64,000 nt of DNA, taken from assembly GCA_963841995.1 (NCBI GenBank), contig CAWJEX010000011.1, positions 1 to 64,000 on the forward strand, in the 5' to 3' direction. The notes under the pieces are model-generated. The model searched no databases. It was given only the letters and a program-made list of their open reading frames with translations, and had not been told where the DNA came from. Shown piece by piece: positions 18,264 to 27,763 of the stretch; position 1 is the first letter of the stretch; every line of letters starts with the position of its first letter. The translations under genes and the position numbers were made by a program. Source of the stretch: DATDPM01 sp963841995 (GTDB lineage: Bacteria > Pseudomonadota > Alphaproteobacteria > DATDPM01).

Positions 18264-18966
18264 CTATCGCGGCGTCACATCGCGGGGGCCAGTAACCATA
18301 CCGCGCATGCTCTCAACCCGGTGCACCATAAAGGCCGTGGCCAGCACTGGCGTCAATAGGTTTAGAAACGGCACGGTGGAGAGAAAGGTAATCAATACCC
18401 CGGCAAGAAATATCGGTACGGCATAACGGTGCCGCAGGGCCCCTGCTTGGCGCAGATCCATCCGCCTTAGAGCCACTAATTCATAGTATTCCCGGCCCAG
18501 CAGGTAGCCGTTCAAACCGTAAAAGACCACAAGGTTCAGCGGTGGGATAAAAACCAATAGCGCCAACAACGGCAGGGCCAGCAAATTGAGCCCGATGGCA
18601 ACCGCAGCGAAACGCAGGCTTCCCGAAACGACCTCGCTCCAGGACTGCGATCGCGTGGGCGGCGAATTCGGGGTAGTAGCGGGCATCGACGCGGCTGGCC
18701 ACCTCCTCGATGAAGAAGCCGAGCACTAGAATGAGAGCCGACGGGAACAGAAGCAGGGCCAAGAGGAATGCGCCAAGCCCGCCCAGGATATTGGCAATCC
18801 AATTGAAGGCGGACCATTGAAAAAAATGACTATGGGCAATCGCCCATTCGGCGCCGAACACAAGCGCCGCAAAAAGCAGAAACGTGACGGCAAGGCACCG
18901 CCACAGGATGGCCCTGGTCGCGGGATCGGTCAGTTGCTCAAAGGCTTTGGCGACTGCGGCAAACAT
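18264..18966 (-). pseudogene. EI24/CysZ-like membrane protein, one frameshift
   Basis: Integral membrane protein of the EI24 domain family (the group that includes the sulfate transporter CysZ). The N-terminal frame starts MFAAVAKAFEQLTDPATRAILWR and holds the first membrane segments; similarity leaves it at DARYYPE and resumes in the next frame at SPPTRSQSWSEVVSGSLRF with further hydrophobic segments to the stop. The shift falls at GGGG 18670-18673 (plus strand). One extra base explains it, and the corrected product would be about 233 residues. Start at 18966 fits the family; an upstream ATG at 19020 is less likely. The substrate is not known for these alphaproteobacterial members. Confidence 0.8.
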
Positions 18967-19119
18967 GGCGGGGCTCGGATCGTTGGCGTCCTCAATAGCC
19001 GCTTCTCCTGGGGGCCGCAAGCGCCCGCGGGCCGACTGAACGGCGCAAAGAGTTCGAGCGATTTACCGCCGCCCCCGTTATACTGCGCGTCATTCGCAAT
19101 CTTGCCCAAACGGATAAGA

Positions 19120-20119
19120 ATGACCGCCAAGAAATCTCAGTTCGACGTTGCCGGTATCGGCAATGCGATCGTCGACGTGCTGGCCCATGCCGACGACATA
19201 TTTCTGGAAGACAATGGATTGAACAAGGGTGCCATGACCTTGATCGATGCCGCCCGCGCTGCCGAGCTCTACGAGGCGATGGGCCCGGCAATGGAAGTGT
19301 CCGGCGGATCGGCCGCGAATACCTTGGTTGCATTGGCCTCACTCGGCGGGCATGGCGCGTTCGTCGGTAAGGTCCGCAACGATCAGCTCGGTGGAATTTT
19401 CCGTCACGATATTCAGGCGGCGGGTGTTGCCTTCGAAACCCCGGCGGCGTCATTGGGGCCGCCGACGGCGCGGTGTCTTATCTTCGTGACGCCGGATGCG
19501 CAGCGCACCATGCAGACTTATCTCGGGGCCTGCGTCGATCTATCGCCCGACGATATCGATGAGAAAATGGTTGCTGCCGCCAAGGTCACCTACCTCGAAG
19601 GTTATCTGTGGGACCCGCCGCAGGCCAAGCAGGCTTTTCTCAAGGCCGCCGAAATCGCCCATAAGGCGGAACGGAAAGTCGCACTCTCGCTCTCCGATCC
19701 GTTCTGTGTCGAGCGCCATCGCAAGGAATTCCGTGATCTTGTGGCAAAACACGTCGACATTCTGTTTGCCAACGAACATGAAATTCAATCTTTGTTCGAA
19801 ACCGACTCTTTCGACGACGTGTTCCAACATGTGCGCGGGATGTGCGACATCGCGGCGCTGACGCGAAGCGAAAAGGGCTCGGTGATCGTAAGCGGCGAGG
19901 AGGTCCACATCATCGACGCCATGCCGATGGGTGAGGTGGTCGACAGCACCGGTGCGGGGGACGCCTATGCCGGGGGATTTCTTTACGGTCTGACCCGGGG
20001 TTTCGATCTCGCCCATTGCGGCCGCTTGGCGAGTCTCGGCCGCCGGCGAAGTCATCAGCCATTTCGGAGCCCGGCCGGAAAACTCGCTCGCGGAACTCGC
20101 GTCGGAGCATTTGCGGTGA
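19120..20119 (+). pseudogene. Adenosine kinase (PfkB family), one frameshift near the end
   Basis: Ribokinase-family sugar/nucleoside kinase. The N-terminal GIGNAIVDVLAH and EVSGGSAANT motifs and the catalytic DSTGAGDAYAGGFLYGLTRG motif mark it as an adenosine kinase, which makes AMP from adenosine in salvage. After CGRLASL the frame changes: the expected ending AAGEVISHFGARPE and ASEHLR is in another frame and stops at 20119. Deleting one base near 20035-20040 (AGTCTCGGCC) restores 332 residues. All catalytic residues precede the shift. Start at 19120 (MTAKKSQFDVAGIGNAI) is standard for the family. Confidence 0.88.
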
Positions 20120-20144
20120 ACGGTTCTCGCCCACGCGTCTTGGC

Positions 20145-21446
20145 ATGCCGAAAAATCTGATCGGACGATGGGCGAGCGCCGCCGCGGTCTATAAGGACCG
20201 GCGAATTCTCGCGATTTTGTTCATGGGATTTTCCAGCGGTCTTCCGCTCGCCCTGGTCGGCGCAACCTTGGGTGTCCGGCTCGCCGAAGAGCGGGTCTCC
20301 CTGACCACTATCGGATTTTTCGCCTTAACCGGAATTGCTTATAATATCAAGTTCTTATGGGCACCGGTCATGGACCGGTCGCGGTTCCCCTTTCTCACCC
20401 GGCAATTCGGGCGGAGACGGGGCTGGGCGCTGGCAACGCAAGCCGCACTCATTGCGGCGATTGTTTTTCTCGGCAACAGCGATCCCTTTTCTTCTGCCGG
20501 ATTGACCGCGCTGGCTGCCGTTCTTGTCGCCTTTTGTTCGGCAAGCCAGGACATCGTGATCGATGCGCTGCGCGTCGATTTGCTGGCGGACAACGAGCAG
20601 GGTGCCGGCGCGGCTGCGACCCAATTCGGCTGGCGGATCGGTGCCCTCGTTTCGGGAGCCGGCGCGCTCTATGCCGCAAGCTTCGGCGGCTGGCGTTTCG
20701 CTTACGATTTGATGGCGGCGTTCGTGCTGATCGGTGTCGCCGCGGTTTTGTTGGTCGCTGAGCCCGCCCGCGGCCAAGACGAGTTGACGAAACACATGCG
20801 CGGTTTCGGCGAATGGCTGCAACATGCCGTCATCGATCCCTTTGCGGATTTCATGAGCCGGCATCCCTATGTGCCAATCTTGTTATTCGTCGTGCTCTAC
20901 AAATTTGGCGATGCGCTGACCGGCGTCATGTCGAGCCCGTTCTACGTTGCTATGGGATTCAGCAAAATCGAGATCGCGAATATCAGCAAGATTTTCGGCA
21001 CGATTGCCACGGTCCTTGGCGTATTTTTCGGCGGATCACTGGTTTATCGCCTCGGCGCGCTGAGATCGCTCCTCATTTGCGGCATTGCGCAAATGCTGTC
21101 CAATGCGATGTTCGCGGTGCAAGCGATGGCGGGGCACAATCCGGCGCTGCTTATCCTGACAATCGGTGCCGAAAATATCGCCGGCGGCATGAACGCCGCG
21201 GCTTTCGTCGCTTATTTGTCATCCCTGTGCAATGCAAGCTTCACCGCGACGCAATATGCTCTTTTGTCGTCGCTCGCCGCGGTGCCGCGAACCTTCTTGT
21301 CGTCTTTCGGCGGCTGGCTTGCCGAGCATCTGGGTTGGGTGCATTTTTTTCTCACCAGTGCCGCTGCAGCGATTCCCGGTTTGGTTCTGTTGCTTTGGCT
21401 GATGCGGCGGCAAGGACTTTGGGCTTTAGCACCGGCCAGGCATTGA
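20145..21446 (+). CDS. AmpG-like MFS transporter
   Basis: 433 residues with about 12 to 14 hydrophobic segments. The opening DRRILAILFMGFSSGLPLALVG and the early GIAYNIKFLWAPVMD motif are characteristic of AmpG, which imports anhydro-muropeptides for peptidoglycan recycling. SQDIVIDALRVDLL is another AmpG hallmark. The start MPKNLIGRW at 20145 is chosen as the first ATG after adenosine kinase; the frame is open earlier. No ampC, nagZ or ampD is close by, so this probably serves recycling rather than beta-lactamase control. Confidence 0.85.
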   Translation: MPKNLIGRWASAAAVYKDRRILAILFMGFSSGLPLALVGATLGVRLAEERVSLTTIGFFALTGIAYNIKFLWAPVMDRSRFPFLTRQFGRRRGWALATQAALIAAIVFLGNSDPFSSAGLTALAAVLVAFCSASQDIVIDALRVDLLADNEQGAGAAATQFGWRIGALVSGAGALYAASFGGWRFAYDLMAAFVLIGVAAVLLVAEPARGQDELTKHMRGFGEWLQHAVIDPFADFMSRHPYVPILLFVVLYKFGDALTGVMSSPFYVAMGFSKIEIANISKIFGTIATVLGVFFGGSLVYRLGALRSLLICGIAQMLSNAMFAVQAMAGHNPALLILTIGAENIAGGMNAAAFVAYLSSLCNASFTATQYALLSSLAAVPRTFLSSFGGWLAEHLGWVHFFLTSAAAAIPGLVLLLWLMRRQGLWALAPARH

Positions 21447-21504
21447 CGGTGCGAGGAGCCCGGCTCACAGTCAAAGTCTCCGTCCTCAGCTAAGCTGGAT
21501 TTCC

Positions 21505-22623
21505 ATGCATATCGGCGTCCCCAAGGAAATCAAGATTCACGAATATCGCGTCGGCTTGGTGCCGGCCAGTGTGCTCGAGCTTGTCCATCACGGCCATTCG
21601 GTTTTGGTGGAAACCGGGGCAGGCGCTGGCATCGGCTGCGGCGACGACATCTACCGTGCCGCCGGCGCCGAAATTGTCGGCAACGCCGCCGACGTCTTCG
21701 CCAAGGCGGAGATGATTGTCAAAGTCAAGGAACCGCAGCCTTCCGAGTTAAAGCTGCTTCGCGACGGTCAGGTGCTGTTCACTTATTTGCATCTGGCGCC
21801 CGATCCCAAACAGGCAAAAGGCCTGATGGATTCCGGCTGTACTGCGATTGCGTATGAGACCGTGACCGACGAAGCGGGCGGCCTGCCGCTGTTGGCGCCC
21901 ATGAGCGCCATTGCCGGCCGGTTGGCGGCGCAGGTCGGCGCTCATTTTCTGGAGAAGCCTTCCGGCGGTGCGGGGATTTTGCTGGGCGGCGTGCCGGGTG
22001 CGCCTGCCGCCAAAGTCGTCATTCTCGGTGCCGGTTCGGTCGGCAGCAATGCGCTGCGCATTGCGCTCGGAATGCAAGCGCGGGTCACCGTCATCAATAA
22101 GATGCTGCCGCGATTGATCGCGATCGAAGAACGTTACGGTGCGCAGATTGAAACCAGCCTCGCGACCAGAGAAGCAATCGAAACTAAAGTGTGCGATGCC
22201 GATCTCGTCATCGGCGCTGTCTTGGTCGCGGGCGCCTCGGCGCCGAAATTGGTGTCGCGCGATTTGGTGCGAAGCATGCGCCCGGGCTCGGTTATGGTCG
22301 ATGTGTCGATCGACCAAGGCGGCTGCTTCGAGACCAGCAAGCCGACCACCCATGCCGATCCGATTTATGTCGTCGACGGCGTTATCCATTATTGTGTCGC
22401 CAATATGCCGGGGGCGGTTCCCCGCACCTCCGCATTTGCGCTCAACAACGCGACGCTTCCTTTCGTGCTGAAGCTCGCCGATCTCGGCGCCCGCGAAGCC
22501 CTCACCCGCGATGCGCATTTGCGCGCGGGGCTGAATGTGAATCGTGGGCGAATCACTCATCGAGCGGTCGCCGAATCCCTGGGCCTCGGCTATTGCAACC
22601 CGCTTGAGACGGTTCGCGCATGA
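21505..22623 (+). CDS. ald: Alanine dehydrogenase
   Basis: NAD-linked, interconverts L-alanine and pyruvate plus ammonium. 372 residues with the signature MHIGVPKEIKIHEYRVGL, Lys/His residues of the pyruvate site (KEPQPSE region and FTYLHLA), the Rossmann motif VVILGAGSVGSNALRIA, and the catalytic-domain ending NMPGAVPRTSAFALNN. Length matches the hexameric bacterial enzyme. It is followed 43 bases later by the CoA-ligase/GNAT gene, a possible operon. Confidence 0.95.
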   Translation: MHIGVPKEIKIHEYRVGLVPASVLELVHHGHSVLVETGAGAGIGCGDDIYRAAGAEIVGNAADVFAKAEMIVKVKEPQPSELKLLRDGQVLFTYLHLAPDPKQAKGLMDSGCTAIAYETVTDEAGGLPLLAPMSAIAGRLAAQVGAHFLEKPSGGAGILLGGVPGAPAAKVVILGAGSVGSNALRIALGMQARVTVINKMLPRLIAIEERYGAQIETSLATREAIETKVCDADLVIGAVLVAGASAPKLVSRDLVRSMRPGSVMVDVSIDQGGCFETSKPTTHADPIYVVDGVIHYCVANMPGAVPRTSAFALNNATLPFVLKLADLGAREALTRDAHLRAGLNVNRGRITHRAVAESLGLGYCNPLETVRA

Positions 22624-22666
22624 CGGGCCCCGGGATTCGACATCGCCGTCGATCGCGGCCGGCGTC

Positions 22667-25351
22667 ATGACCATCCGCAATCTCGAATTTTTATTGAGGC
22701 CGCGGTCCGTTGCGCTGATTGGCGCGAGCACGACGCGCCATTCGGTTGGGGCGACAGTCGCCCACAATCTGTTCGGTCGGATTCGAAGGCCCGGTAATGC
22801 CGGTCAATCCGCATCACGATTTGATTGAAGGCGTTCTCACTTATCCCAATGTCGCCAGTCTGCCGGTAACGCCCGATCTGGCGGTGATCGCCACTCCACC
22901 CGATACGGTTCCGCCGCTCATCGCTGAACTCGCCGCGCGTGGAACGAAAGCAGCGATCGTGATCTCCGCCGGCTTTGGCGAAGGCAGCGATGCCCATGGC
23001 GCCGATTTGCGCCGTGCCATGCTCGAAGCGGCCCGGCCGCATTTACTGCGAATTGCCGGACCCAATTGCTTGGGCTTGATGGTCCCCGGCATCCGGCTCA
23101 ATGCCACTTTCGCGCATATCAACGCAGTGCCCGGCGATCTTGCCTTTGTCTCGCAATCGGGGGCGGTGACGACCGCGGTTCTCGATTGGGCCGCCAGTAG
23201 CGGTATCGGATTTTCCCACCTCATTTCCGTCGGCGACATGGCGGATGTCGACTTCGGCGATCTTCTCGATTACCTAGCCCTTGATTCCGGAACCCGCGCC
23301 ATTCTGCTTTATATCGAAGCGGTGACCAATGCCCGCAAATTCATGTCGGCGGCCCGCGCGGCGGCCCGCGCAAAGCCGGTCGTCGTGGTCAAGGCCGGGC
23401 GGTTCGAAGCGGGAAAAAAGCCGCGCATTCGCATACCGGCGCCTTGGCCGGATCGGATGCGGCCTATGACGCGGCGTTCAGTCGCGCGGGCCTACTACGG
23501 GTTTTGGATATCGATGAATTGTTCGACGCGGTCGAGACGTTAGCGTCGGCGACCCCGCCGTCCGGCGAGCGCCTGGCGATCCTCACCAATGGTGGAGGAT
23601 TCGGCGTGCTCGCGACCGATTCGCTCGTCGAAGGCGGCGGAAAATTGGCGGACCTCTCGCCCGAAACGATGAGCCGGCTCGATGCCTTCCTGCCGCGCAC
23701 TTGGTCTCGCAACAATCCGGTCGACATCATCGGCGACGCCGGCGGCGAGCGCTACGCGAAGGCTTTATCCGCTTTATTGGACGATCCGCAGATCGATGCC
23801 ATTCTGGTGCTCAATTGCCCGACCGCGGTGGCCTCCAGCACGGACGCCGCTAGGGCCGTGGTGGCGACCGTCAAAGACCGCCGCAAATGCATCCTGACCA
23901 GCTGGATCGGCGGTGCGGCAATGACCGAAGCAAGGGAGCTGTTCGCGGCGGAGCGCATTCCGACCTACCTGACGCCGGGACAGGCAATTCGCGCCTTTCT
24001 GGACATGGTCGCTTTTCGCCGCAATCAGGAGCTTTTGATGGAGACGCCGCCGTCGGTCCCCGGTGATTTTGCACCGGACAAGGCCAAGGCGCGCGATGCC
24101 GTCGACAAGGCTCTGTCTGCCAAGCGCGAGTGGCTGACCGAACCCGAAGCAAAGTCGATTCTTGCCGCCTATCAAATTCCCAGCGTCGAAACATTGATTG
24201 CGGCGACACCCGAAGAAGCCGCCGCCCGGGCGGAACAACTCGGCGTGCCGGTCGCGGTGAAAATTCTATCTCCGGATATTACCCATAAATCGGATTTGGG
24301 CGGCGTTGCCTTGGACGTGGCGCCGCCGGCGGTCCGGAATGTCGCGCAAGACATGCTGGCGCGAATCAAAAAACTTCGTCCGGAAGCGACCATCCAGGGT
24401 TTTTCCGTCGAACCGATGATCCGTCGTCCGAGCGCTTTTGAACTTATTGTTGGTATGGCCGAGGATCTTCAATTCGGGCCGCTTATTCTGTTCGGACAAG
24501 GCGGCGTCGCGGTCGAGGTCGTGGGAGACAGCGCGCTCAGCTTGCCGCCGCTCAACATAAAGCTGGCGCACGATCAGATGGCACGCACCCGCATCTATAA
24601 ACAGCTCGTCGGCTATCGCGGCCGGCCGAGCGCCGATCTCGATGCGATCGCCTTTACCTTGGTCAAGGTCTCGCAACTCGTCATCGATATTCCGGAAATC
24701 ATCGAACTCGATATCAATCCGCTGCTCGCCGACGAAAAGGGCGTGCTGGCGCTCGATGCCCGGATAAGGCTGGCAAAGGCACGGGTGAAGCCGGGGGAGG
24801 AGACGAAGCGCTTCGCCATCCGTCCCTATCCGAGCGAGCTCGAAGGAAAGTTCCGACTCTCCGACGGGACGGAAATAAAATTGCATCCGGTACGTCCGGA
24901 AGACGAACCGTTGCTCCGCGCCGGATTTGCCCGGCTTTCCGCCTCCGATGTGCGCATGCGATTTTTTTTCGCCATGAAAACATTGCCGCACAATTTGGCG
25001 GCGCGGCTCACCCAGATCGATTACGACCGCGAGATGGCGTTTGTCGCATTCCTCCCTAAGCCAAGCGGCGACGAAGGGATGGGCATTGTCCGGCTGATTG
25101 CCGATCCCGACAACCGGCAGGGCGAATTTGCCATCGTCGTGGATCCCAATTTTCGCAATCGAGGGCTAGGCCGTTTGTTGATGGAACGGATCATCGCCCA
25201 CGGGAAACAGCGCGGGCTCGGCGAAATTTTCGGGCATGTCCTCGAAGACAATGCGCCGATGCGGAAGCTCTGCCGGAGTCTGGGCTTTGCCGAGAAGAAA
25301 TCGGCGGGCGACCCCGATGTTATCGACGTGACGTTGCCGCTGCAGCGCTGA
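22667..25351 (+). pseudogene. ADP-forming acyl-CoA ligase / GNAT acetyltransferase fusion, two frameshifts
   Basis: Full extent is 895 codons of an enzyme like the Pat protein acetyltransferases: a CoA-binding Rossmann domain (RPRSVALIGAST), succinyl-CoA ligase-like domain (QSGAVTTAVLDWA), ATP-grasp domain (PVAVKILSPDITHKSDLGGV) and a C-terminal GNAT domain (VVDPNFRNRGLGRLLMERI). Such proteins acetylate lysines, for example on acetyl-CoA synthetase. The middle segment is in another frame: the first shift is near 22775-22782 and the second at six A residues 23414-23419. The two shifts compensate, and first and last segments share one frame. Start ATG 22667 (MTIRNLEFLL). Confidence 0.88.
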
Positions 25352-25353
25352 CG

Positions 25354-26049
25354 TTACTGGGCGACCTCGGCGTCCAAGCCGTATCCCGCCGAGCGCACGG
25401 TGCGGATCGGGTCGCGCCGGCCTCCTGCGGTCAGCGCCCGGCGCAGCCGGCGAATATGGGTGTCCACGGTCCGTGGTCCGACGAAGACATCGCGGCCCCA
25501 CACCGCATCCAGAAGCTGCTCGCGGGAGAAAACGCGGCCGGGATTTTCCATCAGGTAGCGCAGCAAACGGAATTCGGTCGGCCCGAGATGAATGCTGGTG
25601 GTTCCCCGTCGCACCCGATGCGAGCTCAAATCCATCACCACGTCGCCGAAAGCAATAGTTTCCTCGCCAAAAGCCGGCCGTGAGCGGCGCAACACCGCTC
25701 GAACCCGGGCCACGAACTCGCCGGGTGAAAACGGCTTGGCGACGTAATCATCGGCCCCGGCCTCGAAGCCGCGCACCCGATCGGCCTCTTCGCCTCGCGC
25801 CGTCAACATGATGATGGGCAAATGCCGGGTTTCGGGCCGCCGCCGGATTTGCCGGCAAAGTTCAAGCCCCGAAACATAGGGAAGCATCCAATCGACGACG
25901 GCCAAATCGGGCCGCCGCTCGGACAAGGCCGCCAAACCTTCTTCGCCGTCGCGGGCGACCGCAACCTGGAAGCCTTCACGCTCCAGGTTGTAACGAAGAA
26001 GGGTGACGATCGCTTCTTCGTCTTCAATGATTAGAACCATCGGACCCAT
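25354..26049 (-). CDS. phoB: Phosphate-regulon response regulator PhoB
   Basis: OmpR/PhoB-type transcription factor of 231 residues. Receiver domain with acidic pocket Glu9/Asp10, phosphoacceptor Asp53 (VVDWMLP) and conserved Lys in VAKPFSPGE; C-terminal winged helix (LGPTEFRLLRYLMENPGRVFSREQLL in outline, then RTVDTHIRRLRRAL). Activated by PhoR under phosphate limitation and binds Pho boxes, two of which lie upstream of pstS and the porin gene. Its start overlaps the phoU stop (TAATG). It is the last gene of the pst operon and convergent with the CoA-ligase/GNAT gene. Confidence 0.97.
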   Translation of the reverse strand: MGPMVLIIEDEEAIVTLLRYNLEREGFQVAVARDGEEGLAALSERRPDLAVVDWMLPYVSGLELCRQIRRRPETRHLPIIMLTARGEEADRVRGFEAGADDYVAKPFSPGEFVARVRAVLRRSRPAFGEETIAFGDVVMDLSSHRVRRGTTSIHLGPTEFRLLRYLMENPGRVFSREQLLDAVWGRDVFVGPRTVDTHIRRLRRALTAGGRRDPIRTVRSAGYGLDAEVAQ

Positions 26050-26798
26050 TATTTTTGACCTGCCGATTCCTTTTTACCGGGGGGTTTCGGACCAAAACCG
26101 GGCGGAAGGAAAATGCCCTCTTCGCCCTTAGGCCGGATCTTGTGCCAAGGTTGGCCGTGGACGAGATAGTAGATGTCTTCGGCAATATTGGTGCAGTGAT
26201 CGCCGATCCGCTCGATGTTCTTAGCAATGAACAGAAGATGGGTGCACGCGGTGATGCTGCGCGGATCCTCCATCATGTACGTCAACAGCTCGCGGAACAG
26301 GCTGTCATACATATCGTCGATGTCTTTATCGTGCTCCCACACATTCATCGCCTTGTTGACGTTGCGTTCGACATAGGCATCGAGCACGTCTTTCAGCATC
26401 GCCTGCACGAGCTTGCCCATACGCGGGATACGGGCGACGGGAGCGACCGTCTGAATCATGTTGATGGCGATCGCGCGCTTGGCGACGTTGACCGCGTAAT
26501 CGGCGATTCGCTCGATATCGCTCGATACCTTGAGCGCGGCGATAATGTTGCGAAGATCGCTCGCCATCGGCTGGCGGAGCGCCAGCAGCCGCACCGAAAA
26601 GCTTGCGACTTCATGTTCGAGTTGGTCGACCCGGTCATCTTCCTCGACCACGCCAGCCGCAAGATCGGAATCTCGCTTCACGACAGCCTGAATGGCCGAC
26701 GCGATTTGCTGTTCGGCGATTCCGCCCATCTCCATGATGGCGGAATTGAGGTGACGGAGCTCCTCGTCGTAGGCTTTGACAATATGTTCGGAGTCCAT
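26049..26798 (-). CDS. phoU: Phosphate transport regulator PhoU
   Basis: 249 residues of two three-helix PhoU repeats (MGGIAEQQIASAIQAVVKRD and MGKLVQAMLKDVLDAYVERN segments) with metal-binding acidic clusters including DDRVDQLEHEV and DKDIDDMYDSL. PhoU links the PstSCAB transporter to PhoR and silences the Pho response when phosphate is plentiful. ATG 26798 (MDSEHIVKAYDEEL) is chosen for AGGAGG six to eight bases upstream. A C-terminal Pro/Gly-rich tail of about 20 residues is additional to the family core. Confidence 0.96.
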   Translation of the reverse strand: MDSEHIVKAYDEELRHLNSAIMEMGGIAEQQIASAIQAVVKRDSDLAAGVVEEDDRVDQLEHEVASFSVRLLALRQPMASDLRNIIAALKVSSDIERIADYAVNVAKRAIAINMIQTVAPVARIPRMGKLVQAMLKDVLDAYVERNVNKAMNVWEHDKDIDDMYDSLFRELLTYMMEDPRSITACTHLLFIAKNIERIGDHCTNIAEDIYYLVHGQPWHKIRPKGEEGIFLPPGFGPKPPGKKESAGQK

Positions 26799-26841
26799 GG
26801 GCTTGCTCCTCCTGTCCGGGACCGGCGTTCGTCTGTGGGGT

Positions 26842-27762
26842 TTAGCCGAATCGTCCGGTGATATAGCCTTGGGTTCGTTCGTCCCTCGGGCTGGTGAAAA
26901 TCTGTTCCGTTGATCCAAATTCGATGATTTCGCCCAAATGGAAGAAGGCGGTGCGCTGGGAAACGCGTGCCGCCTGCTGCATCGAATGGGTAACAATCAC
27001 GATCGTGTAATTTCTGCGCAATTCATCCATCAGCTCTTCGATTCGCGCGGTGGCGATGGGATCGAGCGCCGAACAGGGCTCATCCATCAGAATCACTTCC
27101 GGGTTGACCGCAATCGCCCGGGCGATGCAGAGGCGTTGCTGTTGGCCGCCGGAAAGACTTGTGCCGGGCGAGTCCAAGCGGTCGGACACTTCGTCCCATA
27201 GCCCCGCCTTCTTGAGGCTCGTGGTCGCGATCTCATCGAGGTCGGCCCGCGTTGTGGCCATGCCATGAATGCGCGGACCGTAGGCGACGTTGTCATAAAC
27301 CGATTTGGGAAACGGATTGGGTTTTTGAAAGACCATGCCGATCCGGGCGCGAAGCTGCACCACATCGAGGTCGGGATCGTAGATGTCCTCGCCGTCGAGC
27401 TTGACGCTTCCGGTTACCCGGCAGTTCTCGATCGTATCGTTCATGCGATTGAGGCAGCGCAAAAAGGTCGACTTGCCGCAGCCCGACGGGCCGATCAAGG
27501 CCGTTACCTCGTTCTGGGTGATATCGAGATTGATTTCGTTCAGTGCCTTCTTCTCGCCGTAGAAGACATTGACGTCGCGCGCCACGATCTTGAGTGGCCG
27601 GATTGCGGCCTCGATTTTGGCGGCCGGCTTGGTGGCGGCTTCCGGCGATCTCGCGGCCGGCGCGAATGCGGTTGCAAGGGGGGATTCGGACATCGGCATT
27701 CCCATTCTCGCTTGGGGGCTTACTGGGGGACCCATTTCGGGTTCCGCAATGACGGTATCCAT
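26842..27762 (-). CDS. pstB: Phosphate ABC transporter ATP-binding protein PstB
   Basis: ATPase of the high-affinity phosphate importer. 306 residues: about 55 residues of Ala/Pro-rich N-terminal extension, then Walker A GPSGCGKST, Q-loop MVFQKPNPFPKS, signature LSGGQQQRLCIARA, Walker B VILMDEPCSALDPIA and switch His in VTHSM. The extension is longer than in E. coli PstB (257 residues), so an internal start is possible, though the ATG at 27762 lies one base after the pstA stop, consistent with coupling. Confidence 0.97.
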   Translation of the reverse strand: MDTVIAEPEMGPPVSPQARMGMPMSESPLATAFAPAARSPEAATKPAAKIEAAIRPLKIVARDVNVFYGEKKALNEINLDITQNEVTALIGPSGCGKSTFLRCLNRMNDTIENCRVTGSVKLDGEDIYDPDLDVVQLRARIGMVFQKPNPFPKSVYDNVAYGPRIHGMATTRADLDEIATTSLKKAGLWDEVSDRLDSPGTSLSGGQQQRLCIARAIAVNPEVILMDEPCSALDPIATARIEELMDELRRNYTIVIVTHSMQQAARVSQRTAFFHLGEIIEFGSTEQIFTSPRDERTQGYITGRFG

Positions 27763-27763
27763 T

